A stretch of DNA of 64,000 nt from Rutidosis leptorrhynchoides (taxonomy: Eukaryota > Streptophyta > Magnoliopsida > Asterales > Asteraceae). The notes under the pieces are model-generated. The model saw only the letters and a program-made list of their open reading frames with translations. It ran no database searches and was not told the DNA's origin. Below, piece by piece: positions 13,099-26,571 of this stretch; positions within the stretch are counted from its first letter, which is position 1; the number at the start of each line of letters is the position of its first letter. The stretch spans positions 189,602,501-189,666,500 of the forward strand of contig NC_092334.1 of assembly GCF_046630445.1 (NCBI RefSeq), given 5' to 3'. Both the position numbers and the translations under genes were made by a program.

Positions 13099-16003
13099 TG
13101 TAATGACCCGCACTTTTTCGATCGTTCTATACTTATAAGATTAATATTTATATAAATTAAACCTTACCAACATGATAAGCAATCCAAATTGTTGAGACTT
13201 ATGTTTTCGAAAAGAGTTTTACACAACGTTTGACCGTCTAGTTTGACCGATGATATCACGAACTATACAATATATGATAATTATACGTTTGTGTATATAT
13301 ATGTATATATACATATTTAACATGATCTAAGAATGTTTTAATATCTCATTTTGTATTAATAACAATAAGTTATAAGTATATTTTGAAACTACTAACTTAA
13401 GTTTTCAAAACGATAACCATACGTAACGTTATTTGACTTAAATACTTATGACCTATAATGTTTATACATATATCGTATAAGTAATGTATTTAATCACTTT
13501 TAAAGACTTAAATACATAAAACAATATAAGTATATTTACAAAAGATAGCTATATTTGAATCCTCGTTCCGTTTTCTCAAAGATTTCTATACGTATACCTA
13601 GGGTATATGTACCCGTATCATACGCAGCTTCTAGATGTATTTACTATTGGTATATACCAATAAAAATCTGCTCCTTAGCAGCCTTAAATGATTAAGAAAC
13701 ATGTGGAACCAACCATTTGTCAAGTAGCATGAATTATTTAGCAAGAAAACAAAGTTAGGTATTTTTTTTTCCTTTATAACCTAAAAACGTTTTTATGCAT
13801 GCACACCATTTCTTCACCCCATTTTCTCATACTTACACTTCCATTTCTCTCTCAAAATACTCTTAACTTCATACTTGATCATCTCTAAGCATTTTCCCCA
13901 TCATTTAGCTTCAAAAACAACACTTAAACCTCATAAGAAAACCTTACAAAAACACTTCAAGAAATCCTTCCAAGAACACAAACTTACTTCCAATCTTTCA
14001 TTCAATTCCATCACCCTTTTGGTTCTAGATTTTTACTCCTCTTTTACAGCAACCTTGTCCAAGGAACTTGAGGTAGTAACTATGTTCATAACCTTATTCG
14101 ATTCATATATATATAGCTATCTTATTTTGTGGTATAAAATTTTAACAACAAGAACATAGTTTGAATGTTTTCAAACTTGTTTGCAAACTAAATAGATTCT
14201 TATAACTTAACTTTTAAAATACTTCAAGACCTGTAATATAACTTAAAAATATGCTAATTTAACAAGGTATAACTTGGTTTTTCAAAGAACACCTTAAAAA
14301 CTGTTTTTACGACGTCGGAGTGCAACCGGGGGCTGTTTTGGGTTGGATAATTAAAAACCATCTTAAACTTTGAATTGGAGGTTTATTTTCTGGAAAAATG
14401 ATTTTTACTATGAATATGATAACACATAAAAATTTCATGATTTAACTCAAAGTATAAGTATTTTTAGAAAAATAATCATTTAAGGTTGTTTACATGCTGG
14501 AAAATGATTAACTTCATAAGTTTCACTAAAGTTTGACCTATGACCTGTGATTTCGAATACAAACTAAGGTATTTACAGTTCATAGTCTTAAAGAGGGACT
14601 CGATCCAAGGAAGTGGCAAGTTGAATCAACGAAAACGGAGTTGTAACGAAGAAACTATGACCAAAACGAGATCGGATATCTAAGACTAGTTTGGCTACGA
14701 AAATAATTGGAGAAAATTAAATAAATCACATCTTTTTAAAATAACATGATATTTTATATATATGTACTCATAATTTAATTTTATATGGTTCAGGATCACC
14801 CGTAAACAATACGAGAAGATTAATCATAAGATCCCATGATTGTACGCAACACGTCATTTGACAACACCGGTACTTTATGTACGCAACACGTCATTTGACA
14901 ACACCGGTACCATGGGTCAAGATTAATCTCGACCAATACATATACGATGGGGGTTTTTATTTATTTCATTGGGGGTTTATTAAACACCTAAAAATGAACC
15001 ATTAAAATTGAATTACTAACATCGGACTGCTAACTACGGACTAAGAAATTATTAAAACTATTAAAAGTATAAAAAGTATATATATGTGACGATTGTTTAA
15101 AATAGAAATATATTGATAAACTATAAATGGATAGGTTCGTGATATCAATCGGAGACCAAGTCGAAATTACATATCTTCAAGACGAAAGTGAGTATATAGT
15201 CCCACTTTTAAACTCTAAATATTTCGGGATGAGAATACATGTATTTTATGTTTTACGTTATGGACACAAGTAACTGAAAAATATATTCTACGTTGAGTTG
15301 TACCACTGGCATACTTCCCTGTAGCTTGGTAACTAATATTTACAGCGGTATTGTAAACGCGAATCCTGTTGATAGATCTATCGGGCCTGACAAGCCCAAC
15401 CGGACTGGACGACCAGTATTCAACGGTTGCACAGTACTTCGTTTCGTGACTACACTTGGTACGGTGTAGTAAGATTTCATAATAAAGGGAATATGCGACG
15501 TGATTAAATGTTAAGTATGGTTACCAAGTGCTCAACCACTTAGAATATTTTTATTAAACTGTTTATATATGAAATCTTGTGGTCTATATATATATTGCTG
15601 CCGGCACTAAACCTATATCTCACCAACTTTATGTTGACGTTTTAAACATGTTTATTCTCAGGTGATAATTAGAAGTTTCCGCTGCATTATGTTGAATTTG
15701 AGCAGGATCTTGCGTACGCATATTTGTGTCAAAAATAAGACTGCATATCCAAGAACTTGTGTTGTAAAATATGCTAGAAATCGTGTTGTTATCATCATTT
15801 GTAAAGTTTGTAAGTCGAAGATTATCGCTAAACGATAATCATCTTTATTTTGTCCAAAGCTTGTATCAAAAATAAGAATCATGGTTTGTAATGTATAATA
15901 TATGCAGTTTTTCTTTTAAAAATGTCGCATATAGAGGTCAATACCTCGCAATGAAATCATACGTTATCTAACACGTTCTTACGGTTAAGGACGCGTTATG
16001 ACA
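13099..16003 (+). repeat. Chromovirus 5' LTR (2905 bp)
   Basis: Starts TGTAATGACCCG and ends TTATGACA. A tandem pair of about 36 bp units (TGTACGCAACACGTCATTTG...) lies at 14841-14912. The TTTATTCTCAGGT block is at about 15651 and the GAGGTCAATACCTC hairpin at about 15936. ORFs at 13875-14159 and 15658-15882 occur identically in both LTRs and show no coding signature. Confidence 0.95.
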
Positions 16004-16005
16004 TG

Positions 16006-16017
16006 TGGTATCAGAGC
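16006..16017 (+). promoter_or_regulatory. Primer-binding site of the chromovirus
   Basis: TGGTATCAGAGC two bases after the LTR end, complementary to initiator Met-tRNA. The following leader (GGTGGTCTTAGCGAACCAGG and beyond) is shared with RE2. Confidence 0.95.
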
Positions 16018-16191
16018 GGTGGTCTTAGCGAACCAGGTTTGCATTAGTGTGTCTAACTGATAAGTCGTTAGGATACATTAGTAAGTCTGGACTTTGACCG
16101 GGTCTGATTTAAAAACCATTGCTTATCATTGTTGGTTAAAATTTATATGTAAATATTATGTAGTACTAATGGGTTAGTTGTTGTGTGATAG

Positions 16192-16662
16192 ATGTCGGGC
16201 TCAAAACTTGTTATCACATTCAGCGACTCCGAACCAGAATCTTCAGATGGTGTTCCAGTCATTAACCTATCCAATGACGAAAATAATATCTTTGGGGAAG
16301 ACTCACAAATTCCGGATGAACCGAATATAGAGAACCCGGAAAGTGAACCCGAGGAGGAAAGTGAACCCGAGGAGGAAAGTGAACCCGAGGAGGAAAGTAA
16401 ACCCGAGGAAGAAATACAGGAAATTACAAAAGAAGAGTTCGAACTAGGAAAGAAACGAAAGGCTAATGAATTAGAAAATTCAAATCCTGAGTTTAATAAG
16501 GATGATGTGGCACCAACTCCACTAGACACTACCACCCCTATTCCCGCTATTCCTATTCATTCTATCCCGGCATCCATTTCCTCAGTCCCACAGCCAAAAT
16601 ATAGGCAGACAGCCAGGATAAGCGTTAAGCGATTCTCTGAACCTAAACGTCCTAGAAAATAG
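16192..16662 (+). CDS. Extra acidic ORF upstream of gag in the chromovirus (ORF0-like)
   Basis: An intact 156-codon ORF beginning MSGSKLVITFSDSEPESSD. Residues about 45-80 are very acidic with three perfect SEPEEE-type 6-residue repeats. A Lys/Arg patch GKKRKANELE could be nuclear targeting; a Pro/Thr-rich stretch follows, and the C terminus is basic (RISVKRFSEPKRPRK). It lies between the leader and gag in its own frame, 370 nt before the gag ATG. I do not recognise a family; it has no Gag, zinc-knuckle or enzyme motif. It occupies the same place as the orphan ORFs of RE1 and RE2, but I see no convincing sequence similarity. It may encode an accessory element protein or act as a translated leader ORF. 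Confidence 0.6.
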   Translation: MSGSKLVITFSDSEPESSDGVPVINLSNDENNIFGEDSQIPDEPNIENPESEPEEESEPEEESEPEEESKPEEEIQEITKEEFELGKKRKANELENSNPEFNKDDVAPTPLDTTTPIPAIPIHSIPASISSVPQPKYRQTARISVKRFSEPKRPRK

Positions 16663-17031
16663 ACCAAACGATGCGCTGCCGTATTAAACCATGGGATCAT
16701 ATAATGTTTTGTATAATATTATCAGTGTGGTTTGCTTAATGTTCGATGTAAGATAAGCATATGTAAAAATAGTGAAGTGTGAAATGCAATAAGTTTCCAT
16801 GGTTAAGTATTATTTAGATGGTAGTAATTGATTCTGTACTAAGCTATTAAGTATGGACATTAACGGGTAGGTACTACCCTAGATATAATTATAAAACGCT
16901 AATAAGAAGAAAAGGCTTTTATAATAATACTTGGTTCATATTATTAATAAGCTATAATGTACTGTAAATATACACTACATCTATAATATTCCATGTGAAT
17001 AATTATTTTCTTTTCATTCTTATAGAAGAAT
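16663..17031 (+). other. Chromovirus spacer between ORF0 and gag
   Basis: Noncoding. Contains TAACGGGTAGGTACTACCCT at 16861-16880, an inverted repeat GGGTAG/CTACCC with a three-base loop, which reappears as the half-motif at the 3' LTR junction. RE1 and RE2 carry the same internal copy. Confidence 0.7.
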
Positions 17032-20000
17032 ATGGCGCGATTGAACCGAATGACGGAACAAGAAATCCAGGAACTCATCAATCAGCGAGTGAACGACAGA
17101 ATGTTATGGGTCGAGGCTGCAAGAGGTGCTGCAGTTAACCCAAATCCTCGTGTGGGGTGCACTTACAAAACTTTTCAAGCTTGCAAGCCCTCATCATTCA
17201 GTGGAACAGAAGGACCGATCGGTTTAACCCGGTGGATAGAAAAGATGGAAACTGTGTTCAAAATCAGTGGTTGTGTTGAAAAGGACATGACCAAATACGC
17301 ATCGTGCACTTTACAAGATAGTGCACTCACGTGGTGGAAAAATTATGTGAAGGCTGTAGGAGGAGATGTAGCTTATGATACTCCATGGGAAGAATTCAAA
17401 ACAATGTTAATCAACGAATATTGTCCAAGGAACGAGGTTAGGAAGTTGGAAGATGAGTTACGAAGTCTGAAGGTTATTGGTACTGAAATCACCAACTACA
17501 ATCAGCGATTCATGGAATTAGTTTTGCTATGTCCTGAATTGGTTCCAACCGAAGAACGGAAGATTGAAATGTACAAAGATGGTTTGCCCAAAAAGGTCAA
17601 GGCAAATGTTACAGCATCGAAACCTAAGACAATTCATGAAGCTATAACCATGGCAAACGAGCTAATGGATCAGGTCATCATGGATAAGAAAGTATCCAAT
17701 ACTGATGTGAAGGTATCAGGTAACAAAAGAAAGTGGAATGGAAATTATGATCGAGGTAACCAACAACAATCTTTTAAGAAACAAGAAAACACGCAAGGTA
17801 CGGGTAGTGGTTTAAGCTTTGGTTATAAAGGACAAAATCCTTTATGCAACTGATGCCACAAACATCACTCTGGTTACTGTAATGTGGTATGCAACAAATG
17901 TAATCGAAAGGGTCATCTTGCTGAAGATTGTAGGGCTCTCGTTACAAATACAAATGGTACCAAGACTCCTGCCACCAATGCAAATAGAACTGCTTTGGCT
18001 ACCATTACTTGTTTTGGGTGTGGAAAACAAGGTCACTATAAGAGCCAGTGCCCGAATCCAGAGAAGAATATCGGACCTGCACGTGGGAGAGCATTTGTTA
18101 TTAATGCTAGAGAGGCATGTGAAGACCCGGAGCTTGTTACGGGTACGTTTACCATTAATAACTTATCCGCATCTATTATATTTGATACTGGTGCTGATAG
18201 AAGTTACGTGTGTAGAGACTTTCACGCTAAATTGAATTGTTCATCATTACCTCTCGATGCTAAGTACATGATTGAGTTAGCTAATGGTAAACTAATTAAA
18301 GCCGATAAAATTTGCCGTGATTGTAAAATAAATTTAGCCGGAGAAACGTTTAAAATTGACTTGATACCCGTAGAATTAGGAAGTTTTGATGTAATAGTCG
18401 GCATGGACTGGATGTCCAAAATAGGAGCTGAAGTTGTGTGCGCCAAGAAGGCAATTCGCATTCCTCGTAAGGATAAAACGCCAGTAATGATTTATGGAGA
18501 GAAGGGTAACTCAAAGCTAAAACTCATTAGTTATTTGAAAGCTCAAAAGTGCTTGAAGAAAGGGTGCTATGCTATCTTAGCACATGTTAATAAAGTCGAA
18601 ACAAAGGAAAAAGTGAAGAGCATCAATGACGTGTCTGTGGCAAGAGATTTTCCTGAAGTCTTTCCGGAAAAGTTGCCGGGATTACCTCCATTTAGATCTG
18701 TAGAATTTCAAATAGATTTAGTACCAGGAGCTGCACCAGTGGCTCGTGCTCCATATAGACTTGCACCGTCCGAGTTAAAAGAACTTCAGAGTTAGTTAAA
18801 AGAATTACTGGATCATGGATTCATACGACCAAGTACTTCACCGTGGGGAGCTCCGATTCTATTTGTTAAAAAGAAAGATGGATCTTTTAGGATGTGTATA
18901 GATTATCGTGAATTAAATAAGTTAACTATCAAGAATCGGTATCCACTACCGAGAATTGACGACTTATTTGATCAACTCCAAGGATCATGTGTGTACTCAA
19001 AAATTGACTTAAGGTCGGGCTATCATCAATTACGTGTCAAAGAAGAGGACATTCCGAAAACTGCTTTTCGGACACGTTATGGTCATTACGAATTTTTGGT
19101 CATGCCGTTTGGGTTGACAAATGCGCCAGCTGTATTCATGGACCTCATGAATCGAGTTTGTAGTCCATATTTAGATAAGTTTGTTATCGTTTTCATTGAT
19201 GATATTCTTATCTATTCCAAGAGTGAGCAAGAGCATGAGCAGCATTTAAGGTTGATATTAGAGTTGTTGAGAAAAGAACAGCTATATGCTAAATTTTCTA
19301 AATGTGCTTTCTGGTTGAAAGAAGTGCAATTTCTTGGCCACGTTGTTAGTAGCAAAGGAATTCAGGTTGATCCAGCAAAAATTGAAGCCATTAAAAAATG
19401 GGAGACTCCTAAGACACCAATGCAGATACGCCAATTTTTGGGTTTAGCCGGTTATTATAGAAGGTTTATTCAAGATTTTTCCCGAATAGCTAAGCCGTTG
19501 ACAGCGTTAACGCAAAAAGGGAAGAAATATGAATGGACTTCTGAGCAGGAGAGTGCATTTCAGTTACTGAAAAAGAAGTTGACTACGGCGCCTATTTTAT
19601 CGTTACCAGAAGGGAACGATGATTTTGAAATATATTGTGACGCTTCGCGACAAGGTTTTGGTTGCGTTCTTATGCAACGAAAGAAAGTTATTGCATACGC
19701 ATCCCGACAATTGAAGATTCACGAGCGGAATTATACGACGCATGATCTAGAACTGGGAGTAGTCGTGTTTGCATTGAAGATATGGAGACACTACTTGTAT
19801 GGGGTTAAATGCACTGTGTTTACTGATCATAAAAGCCTTCAACATATTTTTGATCAGAAACAGCTGAACATGAGACAACGTAGGTGGGTCGAGTTAATAA
19901 ACGACTATGATTGTGAAATTCATTATCATCCCGGGAAAGCGAACGTGGTGGCCGACGCTCTAAGCAGAAAGGAACGAGAACCAATTCGAGTACGAGCGAT

Positions 20001-21462
20001 GAACATAAAAATTCGCATGAATCTCAACTCACAAATCAAAGAAGTTCAACGAGAAGCACTTACTAAAGAAAATATAGGAAATGAAATAATGAAGAAGTAT
20101 GAGAAGCAACTCGTTATGCGGGAAGATGGAATTCGATATTTTGCAAATCGTATTTGGGTACCGAAGTTGGGTGGATTAAGGAAGTTGATATTAAATGAGG
20201 CACATAAGACAAGATACTCGATACATCCTGGAGTTGGAAAGATGTACCAAGATCTTAAGACACATTATTGGTGGCCTAATTTAAAGACAGACGTTGCAAC
20301 ATATGTTGGGGAATGTTTAACTTGTTCCAAAGTCAAAGCTGAACACCAGAAGCCGTCAGGGTTACTTCAACAACCAGAAATCCCAGAATGGAAATGGGAT
20401 GGTATTACCATGGATTTCATCACGAAGTTACCAAAGACTGCCTGGGGATACGACACCATTTGGGTGATTGTTGATCGTCTCACCAAGTCTGCACACTTCT
20501 TGCCTATAAAGGAAACAGATAGAATGGAGAAACTATTACGATTGTATATAAAGGAAGTTGTTTCAAGGCATGGAATACCTATTTCCATTATATCCGATCG
20601 TGATAGTAGATTTACATCAAAGTTCTGGCAATCACTACAGGAGGCCCTAGGAACTCGTTTGGATATGAGTACCGCGTATCATCCGCAAACCGACGGGCAG
20701 AGTGAAAGAACGATTCAGACTCTTGAAGACATGCTCAGGGCATGTGTGATCGATTTTGGAAACGGATGGGATAAATATCTACCATTAGCAGAATTCTCGT
20801 ATAATAATAGTTATCATGCGAGCATTAAAGCTGCGCCATTCGAAGCATTGTACGGAAGGAAGTGTAGATCTCCTATTTGTTGGAATGAAGTAGGAGATCG
20901 ACAATTAACTGGTCCCGAGATCATACACGAAACGACTGAGAAGATAGTACAAATCAAGGAGAGATTGAAAACAGCCCGTAGTCGCCAAAAGAGCTACGCC
21001 GATGTTCGAAGGAAACCATTAGAGTTTCAGATCGGTGACATGGTTATGTTAAAGGTGTCACCGTGGAAAGGTGTAATACGCTTCGGAAAAAGGGGTAAAC
21101 TGAACCCAAGATATGTAGGCCCGTTCAAGATTATCGAACGCATTGGACCGGTAGCTTATCGACTCGAGTTACCACAACAACTCGCCGGAGTACATAATAC
21201 CTTTCACGTCTCAAACCTTAAGAAGTGTCTTGCAAAGGAAGACCTCACCATTCCTCTTGAAGAAATCCATGTCGACGAGAAACTACAATTCATCGAAGAA
21301 CCAATCGAAATCATGGATCGTGAAGTTAAACGGCTCAAGCAGAGCAACATACCGATCGTTAAGGTTCGTTGGAATGCTTGAAGGGGTCCCGAGTTTACTT
21401 GGGAACGAGAGGATCAAATGAAACAAAAATATCCACACTTGTTTTCCGATGACGCAAAATAG
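17032..21462 (+). pseudogene. Chromovirus gag-pol polyprotein, three in-frame stops
   Basis: One frame of 1476 codons. Gag: residues 1-270, retrotransposon gag core (WWKNYVKAVG, FMELVLLCPEL). Two CCHC knuckles near 288-335 (CNKCNRKGHLAEDC, CFGCGKQGHYKSQC). Protease DTGAD near 384. RT near 590-760 with FIDD at about 721. RNase H from about 865 ([10 protein letters not shown]). Integrase with the HHCC finger near 1065-1105 and the catalytic core ([27 protein letters not shown]). C-terminal chromodomain about 1425-1470 ending PHLFSDDAK. Stops: TGA 17851-17853 before the knuckles, TAG 18793-18795 just before RT, TGA 21379-21381 in the chromodomain; each is one C-to-T change from Arg or Gln codons. 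The element copies itself by reverse transcription in cytoplasmic particles; chromodomains of this class guide integration to heterochromatin. This copy is defective. Confidence 0.93.
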
Positions 21463-21472
21463 GTACAATTTT

Positions 21473-21509
21473 AAAATTTCGGGACGAAATTTATTTAACG
21501 GGTAGGTAC
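21473..21509 (+). promoter_or_regulatory. Polypurine/3' LTR junction block of the chromovirus
   Basis: AAAATTTCGGGACGAAATTT then ATTTAACGGGTAGGTAC, immediately 5' of the right LTR. It is the plus-strand primer region by position and is nearly identical in RE1 and RE2. Confidence 0.8.
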
Positions 21510-24414
21510 TGTAATGACCCGCACTTTTTCGATCGTTCTATACTTATAAGATTAATATTTATATAAATTAAACCTTACCAACATGATAAGCAATCCAAAT
21601 TGTTGAGACTTATGTTTTCGAAAAGAGTTTTACACAACGTTTGACCGTCTAGTTTGACCGATGATATCACGAACTATACAATATATGATAATTATACGTT
21701 TGTGTATATATATGTATATATACATATTTAACATGATCTAAGAATGTTTTAATATCTCATTTTGTATTAATAACAATAAGTTATAAGTATATTTTGAAAC
21801 TACTAACTTAAGTTTTCAAAACGATAACCATACGTAACGTTATTTGACTTAAATACTTATGACCTATAATGTTTATACATATATCGTATAAGTAATGTAT
21901 TTAATCACTTTTAAAGACTTAAATACATAAAACAATATAAGTATATTTACAAAAGATAGCTATATTTGAATCCTCGTTCCGTTTTCTCAAAGATTTCTAT
22001 ACGTATACCTAGGGTATATGTACCCGTATCATACGCAGCTTCTAGATGTATTTACTATTGGTATATACCAATAAAAATCTGCTCCTTAGCAGCCTTAAAT
22101 GATTAAGAAACATGTGGAACCAACCATTTGTCAAGTAGCATGAATTATTTAGCAAGAAAACAAAGTTAGGTATTTTTTTTTCCTTTATAACCTAAAAACG
22201 TTTTTATGCATGCACACCATTTCTTCACCCCATTTTCTCATACTTACACTTCCATTTCTCTCTCAAAATACTCTTAACTTCATACTTGATCATCTCTAAG
22301 CATTTTCCCCATCATTTAGCTTCAAAAACAACACTTAAACCTCATAAGAAAACCTTACAAAAACACTTCAAGAAATCCTTCCAAGAACACAAACTTACTT
22401 CCAATCTTTCATTCAATTCCATCACCCTTTTGGTTCTAGCTTTTTACTCCTCTTTTACAGCAACCTTGTCCAAGGAACTTGAGGTAGTAACTATGTTCAT
22501 AACCTTATTCGATTCATATATATATAGCTATCTTATTTTGTGGTATAAAATTTTAACAACAAGAACATAGTTTGAATGTTTTCAAACTTGTTTGCAAACT
22601 AAATAGATTCTTATAACTTAACTTTTAAAATACTTCAAGACCTGTAATATAACTTAAAAATATGCTAATTTAACAAGGTATAACTTGGTTTTTCAAAGAA
22701 CACCTTAAAAACTGTTTTTACGACGTCGGAGTGCAACCGGGGGCTGTTTTGGGTTGGATAATTAAAAACCATCTTAAACTTTGAATTGGAGGTTTATTTT
22801 CTGGAAAAATGATTTTTACTATGAATATGATAACACATAAAAATTTCATGATTTAACTCAAAGTATAAGTATTTTTAGAAAAATAATCATTTAAGGTTGT
22901 TTACATGATGGAAAATGATTAACTTCATAAGTTTCACTAAAGTTTGACCTATGACCTGTGATTTCGAATACAAACTAAGGTATTTACAGTTCATAGTCTT
23001 AAAGAGGGACTCGATCCAAGGAAGTGGCAAGTTGAATCAACGAAAACGGAGTTGTAACGAAGAAACTATGACCAAAACGAGATCGGATATCTAAGACTAG
23101 TTTGGCTACGAAAATAATTGGAGAAAATTAAATAAATCACATCTTTTTAAAATAACATGATATTTTATATATATGTACTCATAATTTAATTTTATATGGT
23201 TCAGGATCACCCGTAAACAATACGAGAAGATTAATCATAAGATCCCATGATTGTACGCAACACGTCATTTGACAACACCGGTACTTTATGTACGCAACAC
23301 GTCATTTGACAACACCGGTACCATGGGTCAAGATTAATCTCGACCAATACATATACGATGGGGGTTTTTATTTACTTCATTGGGGGTTTATTAAACACCT
23401 AAAAATGAACCATTAAAATTGAATTACTAACATCGGACTGCTAACTACGGACTAAGAAATTATTAAAACTATTAAAAGTATAAAAAGTATATATATGTGA
23501 CGATTGTTTAAAATAGAAATATATTGATAAACTATATATGGATAGGTTCGTGATATCAATCGGAGACCAAGTCGAAATTACATATCTTCAAGACGAAAGT
23601 GAGTATATAGTCCCACTTTTAAACTCTAAATATTTCGGGATGAGAATACATGTATTTTATGTTTTACGTTATGGACACAAGTAACTGAAAAATATATTCT
23701 ACGTTGAGTTGTACCACTGGCATACTTCCATGTAGTTTGGTAACTAATATTTACAGCGGTATTGTAAACGCGAATCCTGTTGATAGATCTATCGGGCCTG
23801 ACAACCCCAACCGGACTGGACGACCAGTATTCAACGGTTGCACAGTACTTCGTTTCGTGACTACACTTGGTACGGTGTAGTAAGATTTCATAATAAAGGG
23901 AATATGCGACGTGATTAAATGTTAAGTATGGTTACCAAGTGCTCAACCACTTAGAATATTTTTATTAAACTGTTTATATATGAAATCTTGTGGTCTATAT
24001 ATATATTGCTGCCGGCACTAAACCTATATCTCACCAACTTTATGTTGACGTTTTAAACATGTTTATTCTCAGGTGATAATTAGAAGTTTCCGCTGCATTA
24101 TGTTGAATTTGAGCAGGATCTTGCGTACGCATATTTGTGTCAAAAATAAGACTGCATATCCAAGAACTTGTGTTGTAAAATATGCTAGAAATCGTGTTGT
24201 TATCATCATTTGTAAAGTTTGTAAGTCGAAGATTATCGCTAAACGATAATCATCTTTATTTTGTCCAAAGCTTGTATCAAAAATAAGAATCATGGTTTGT
24301 AATGTATAATATATGCAGTTTTTCTTTTAAAAATGTCGCATATAGAGGTCAATACCTCGCAATGAAATCATACGTTATCTAACACGTTCTTACGGTTAAG
24401 GACGGGTTATGACA
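21510..24414 (+). repeat. Chromovirus 3' LTR (2905 bp)
   Basis: Same length as the 5' LTR. Differences I see lie near 22440, 22906, 23374, 23538, two near 23730, 23804 and 24403. It ends TTATGACA and is followed by the TATAT target copy. Confidence 0.95.
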
Positions 24415-25835
24415 TATATGTATATATATTACACCTTGAGGACGTTAACAAAGTATTAAAGGAATAATACTTTACAGGAACGCATTTGTTTCAATATGTT
24501 TATCAAATGGAATTAGAAGATAATATCAAATGATTGATTTATCAGATACATTGTATGATTACGAGTCTCTGTTGAGAGGTCCACTTTGATTTAAGAAATC
24601 TATTTTCTTTTTAACAATATTCGGAATAAATGGTAAAGTGATCATCTAGTAAGGACAAAGTGTCAAGTAGCAAGAGCTAGTCGGATTAGTAGAGATTCCT
24701 GTTAAATTCCAATACATGTCTTACAATAATTGCCTCATAACTTTTGATAAAATAAATTAATTAAACTTCATATTATGTATTATGAAAGTGAAATTAGGGA
24801 ATATAGGTCAATTAGAAAATAGATATTAACAAGTTAAATAGATCGACATTTTACATTAAGATGATTCCATACGTTTGATTTTCCTTTAGACTTAATCCTA
24901 CGAGTCATGATTAAACTGGAAGTTAAAACCTCGAAACCTGATATGATTCATATATGATTTTACTTTCTTAAACGAAAACGTCTTTTCGATATAATAGACT
25001 TTTATTATTAAGAACATCTTATAACATAATAACTTCTACTATTATAACCTTTGTAACAAAAGGATTTTTGAATACAAAATAATTTGGTTATTAAAATATT
25101 TTTTTTATGAATGTTGTATATAAATGAATCATAATCAATTTTTAAACTTTAAAATACAAATGTTACGAAATAGTAATTCTTAATATTTAAACGATTTCTA
25201 AATATATATAAGTTTTGAAAAACTATATATTATATTAAGTAAATAGTTCAAACTTATATTTCAAAATTAAAATAAAAATATAGATATATTTTAACTTAGT
25301 CATAAAACGTTCTGATTTAAAATAAATATATTTTGATATACAACGAGCCACTTATTTATAGAAGTAAATGACCACAACACTCAAATGATAAGGCTACACT
25401 TTGAGTGGGTTAGTTTTTCATTAATTTGAGTCTTGTTGTTTATAAAGGTAATCGTCACGAAACGTAAAGTGCTAATTTTCTAAGCGTACGAAAACGCGTT
25501 TGGGAAACCGGAAACGGGACGTAAGTCGAGTTACAACGTACGAGTCATAGGAACGAAAATTTCATGTTAACTATGTATATAAATATAATATAATATATAA
25601 TTAATTATATAAATTAAATATATTATATATATATAATAATATTATATGAGTGTCGGCAAGGGATTTAGATGGATACCAGCTGTTAGAACCTGTCATGCAA
25701 TCTCATGACTTATCACCACAAACCCCATGCGATCGCATGGGGTATGGATGGGTGAGACACACTATAAAACGCTCGATATGTGGCTCGGTTTATACATATA
25801 TATAACAATATTACTCCATAACATATTATTAATTA

Positions 25836-25837
<2 letters not shown>

Positions 25838-25900
<63 letters not shown>
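25838..25900. repeat. (ATT)n microsatellite in solo LTR
   Basis: About 20 ATT units. The surrounding 25570-25990 is TA-rich and noncoding; the Ile-rich ORF at 25727-25990 is a product of the repeat. Confidence 0.95.
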
Positions 25901-25902
<2 letters not shown>

Positions 25903-26442
25903 GATAATTAATAATATTAATCTTAGTATTCGGAGTATTATTAGTATTAGTATTTACATAAAATACTATGACGGAGTGCTGTTCAGATAATTTCAAGACG
26001 GGTTTTTCGAGTAGGATAGGGCTAAGGAAATTATGGGTTATAGCTATGGAGGTTATGGGTAATGTTCATGGGTATGCTCGTGAGGTTGATCTAGTGTTTA
26101 TCGTCTCCGTTGCGTCTACGTACCTTTCCTGCAATATTGAATCTCAATATTGATACGTGAGCACTCATAACTTAACTTTTATATATTATTAGTGTATCCC
26201 TGACTAGTGCTCGAGTTGTTATGTTTATGCATGCTTGTATGATTAATTTTGTCATCAAATAACTTATGATAGATTACGAATTAGATACGTATGCGATTGA
26301 GTTAAGGTATATGATATGCATGTCGTTGGAAAGCTGGCGAAAAATTAATAACTTTTCATTTAGAAAGTGTATGATTTTGATGAATGGATTAAAAGATACC
26401 GTCATTTGAATTATCTATAATTTTAAAAGTATTATTACTAAA

Positions 26443-26502
26443 ATGATTATTGTTATCGTTATCGTTATCATTATCGTTATCGTTATCACTATCGTCATCA
26501 TC

Positions 26503-26571
<69 letters not shown>

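Larger units (their letters stand above)
13099..24414 (+). mobile_element. Near-complete Tekay/Del-like chromovirus (Ty3/Gypsy)
   Basis: Two 2905 bp LTRs (13099-16003 and 21510-24414) of equal length differ by only about eight substitutions by my reading. Target copies TATAT (13094-13098, 24415-24419) are perfect. Interior order: primer-binding site, an extra acidic ORF, then one gag-pol frame with CCHC knuckles, protease, RT, RNase H, integrase and a C-terminal chromodomain, then the polypurine block. The chromodomain and pol motifs place it with chromoviruses, most like Tekay/Del. Three in-frame stops make this copy unable to express the whole polyprotein without readthrough. It is the youngest insertion visible in the window. 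Confidence 0.92.

Noticed and set aside
13875-14159. 94-codon ORF present in both chromovirus LTRs (also 22286-22570)
   Set aside because: Duplicated only because LTRs are duplicated; composition is that of translated AT-rich LTR and it matches no family.
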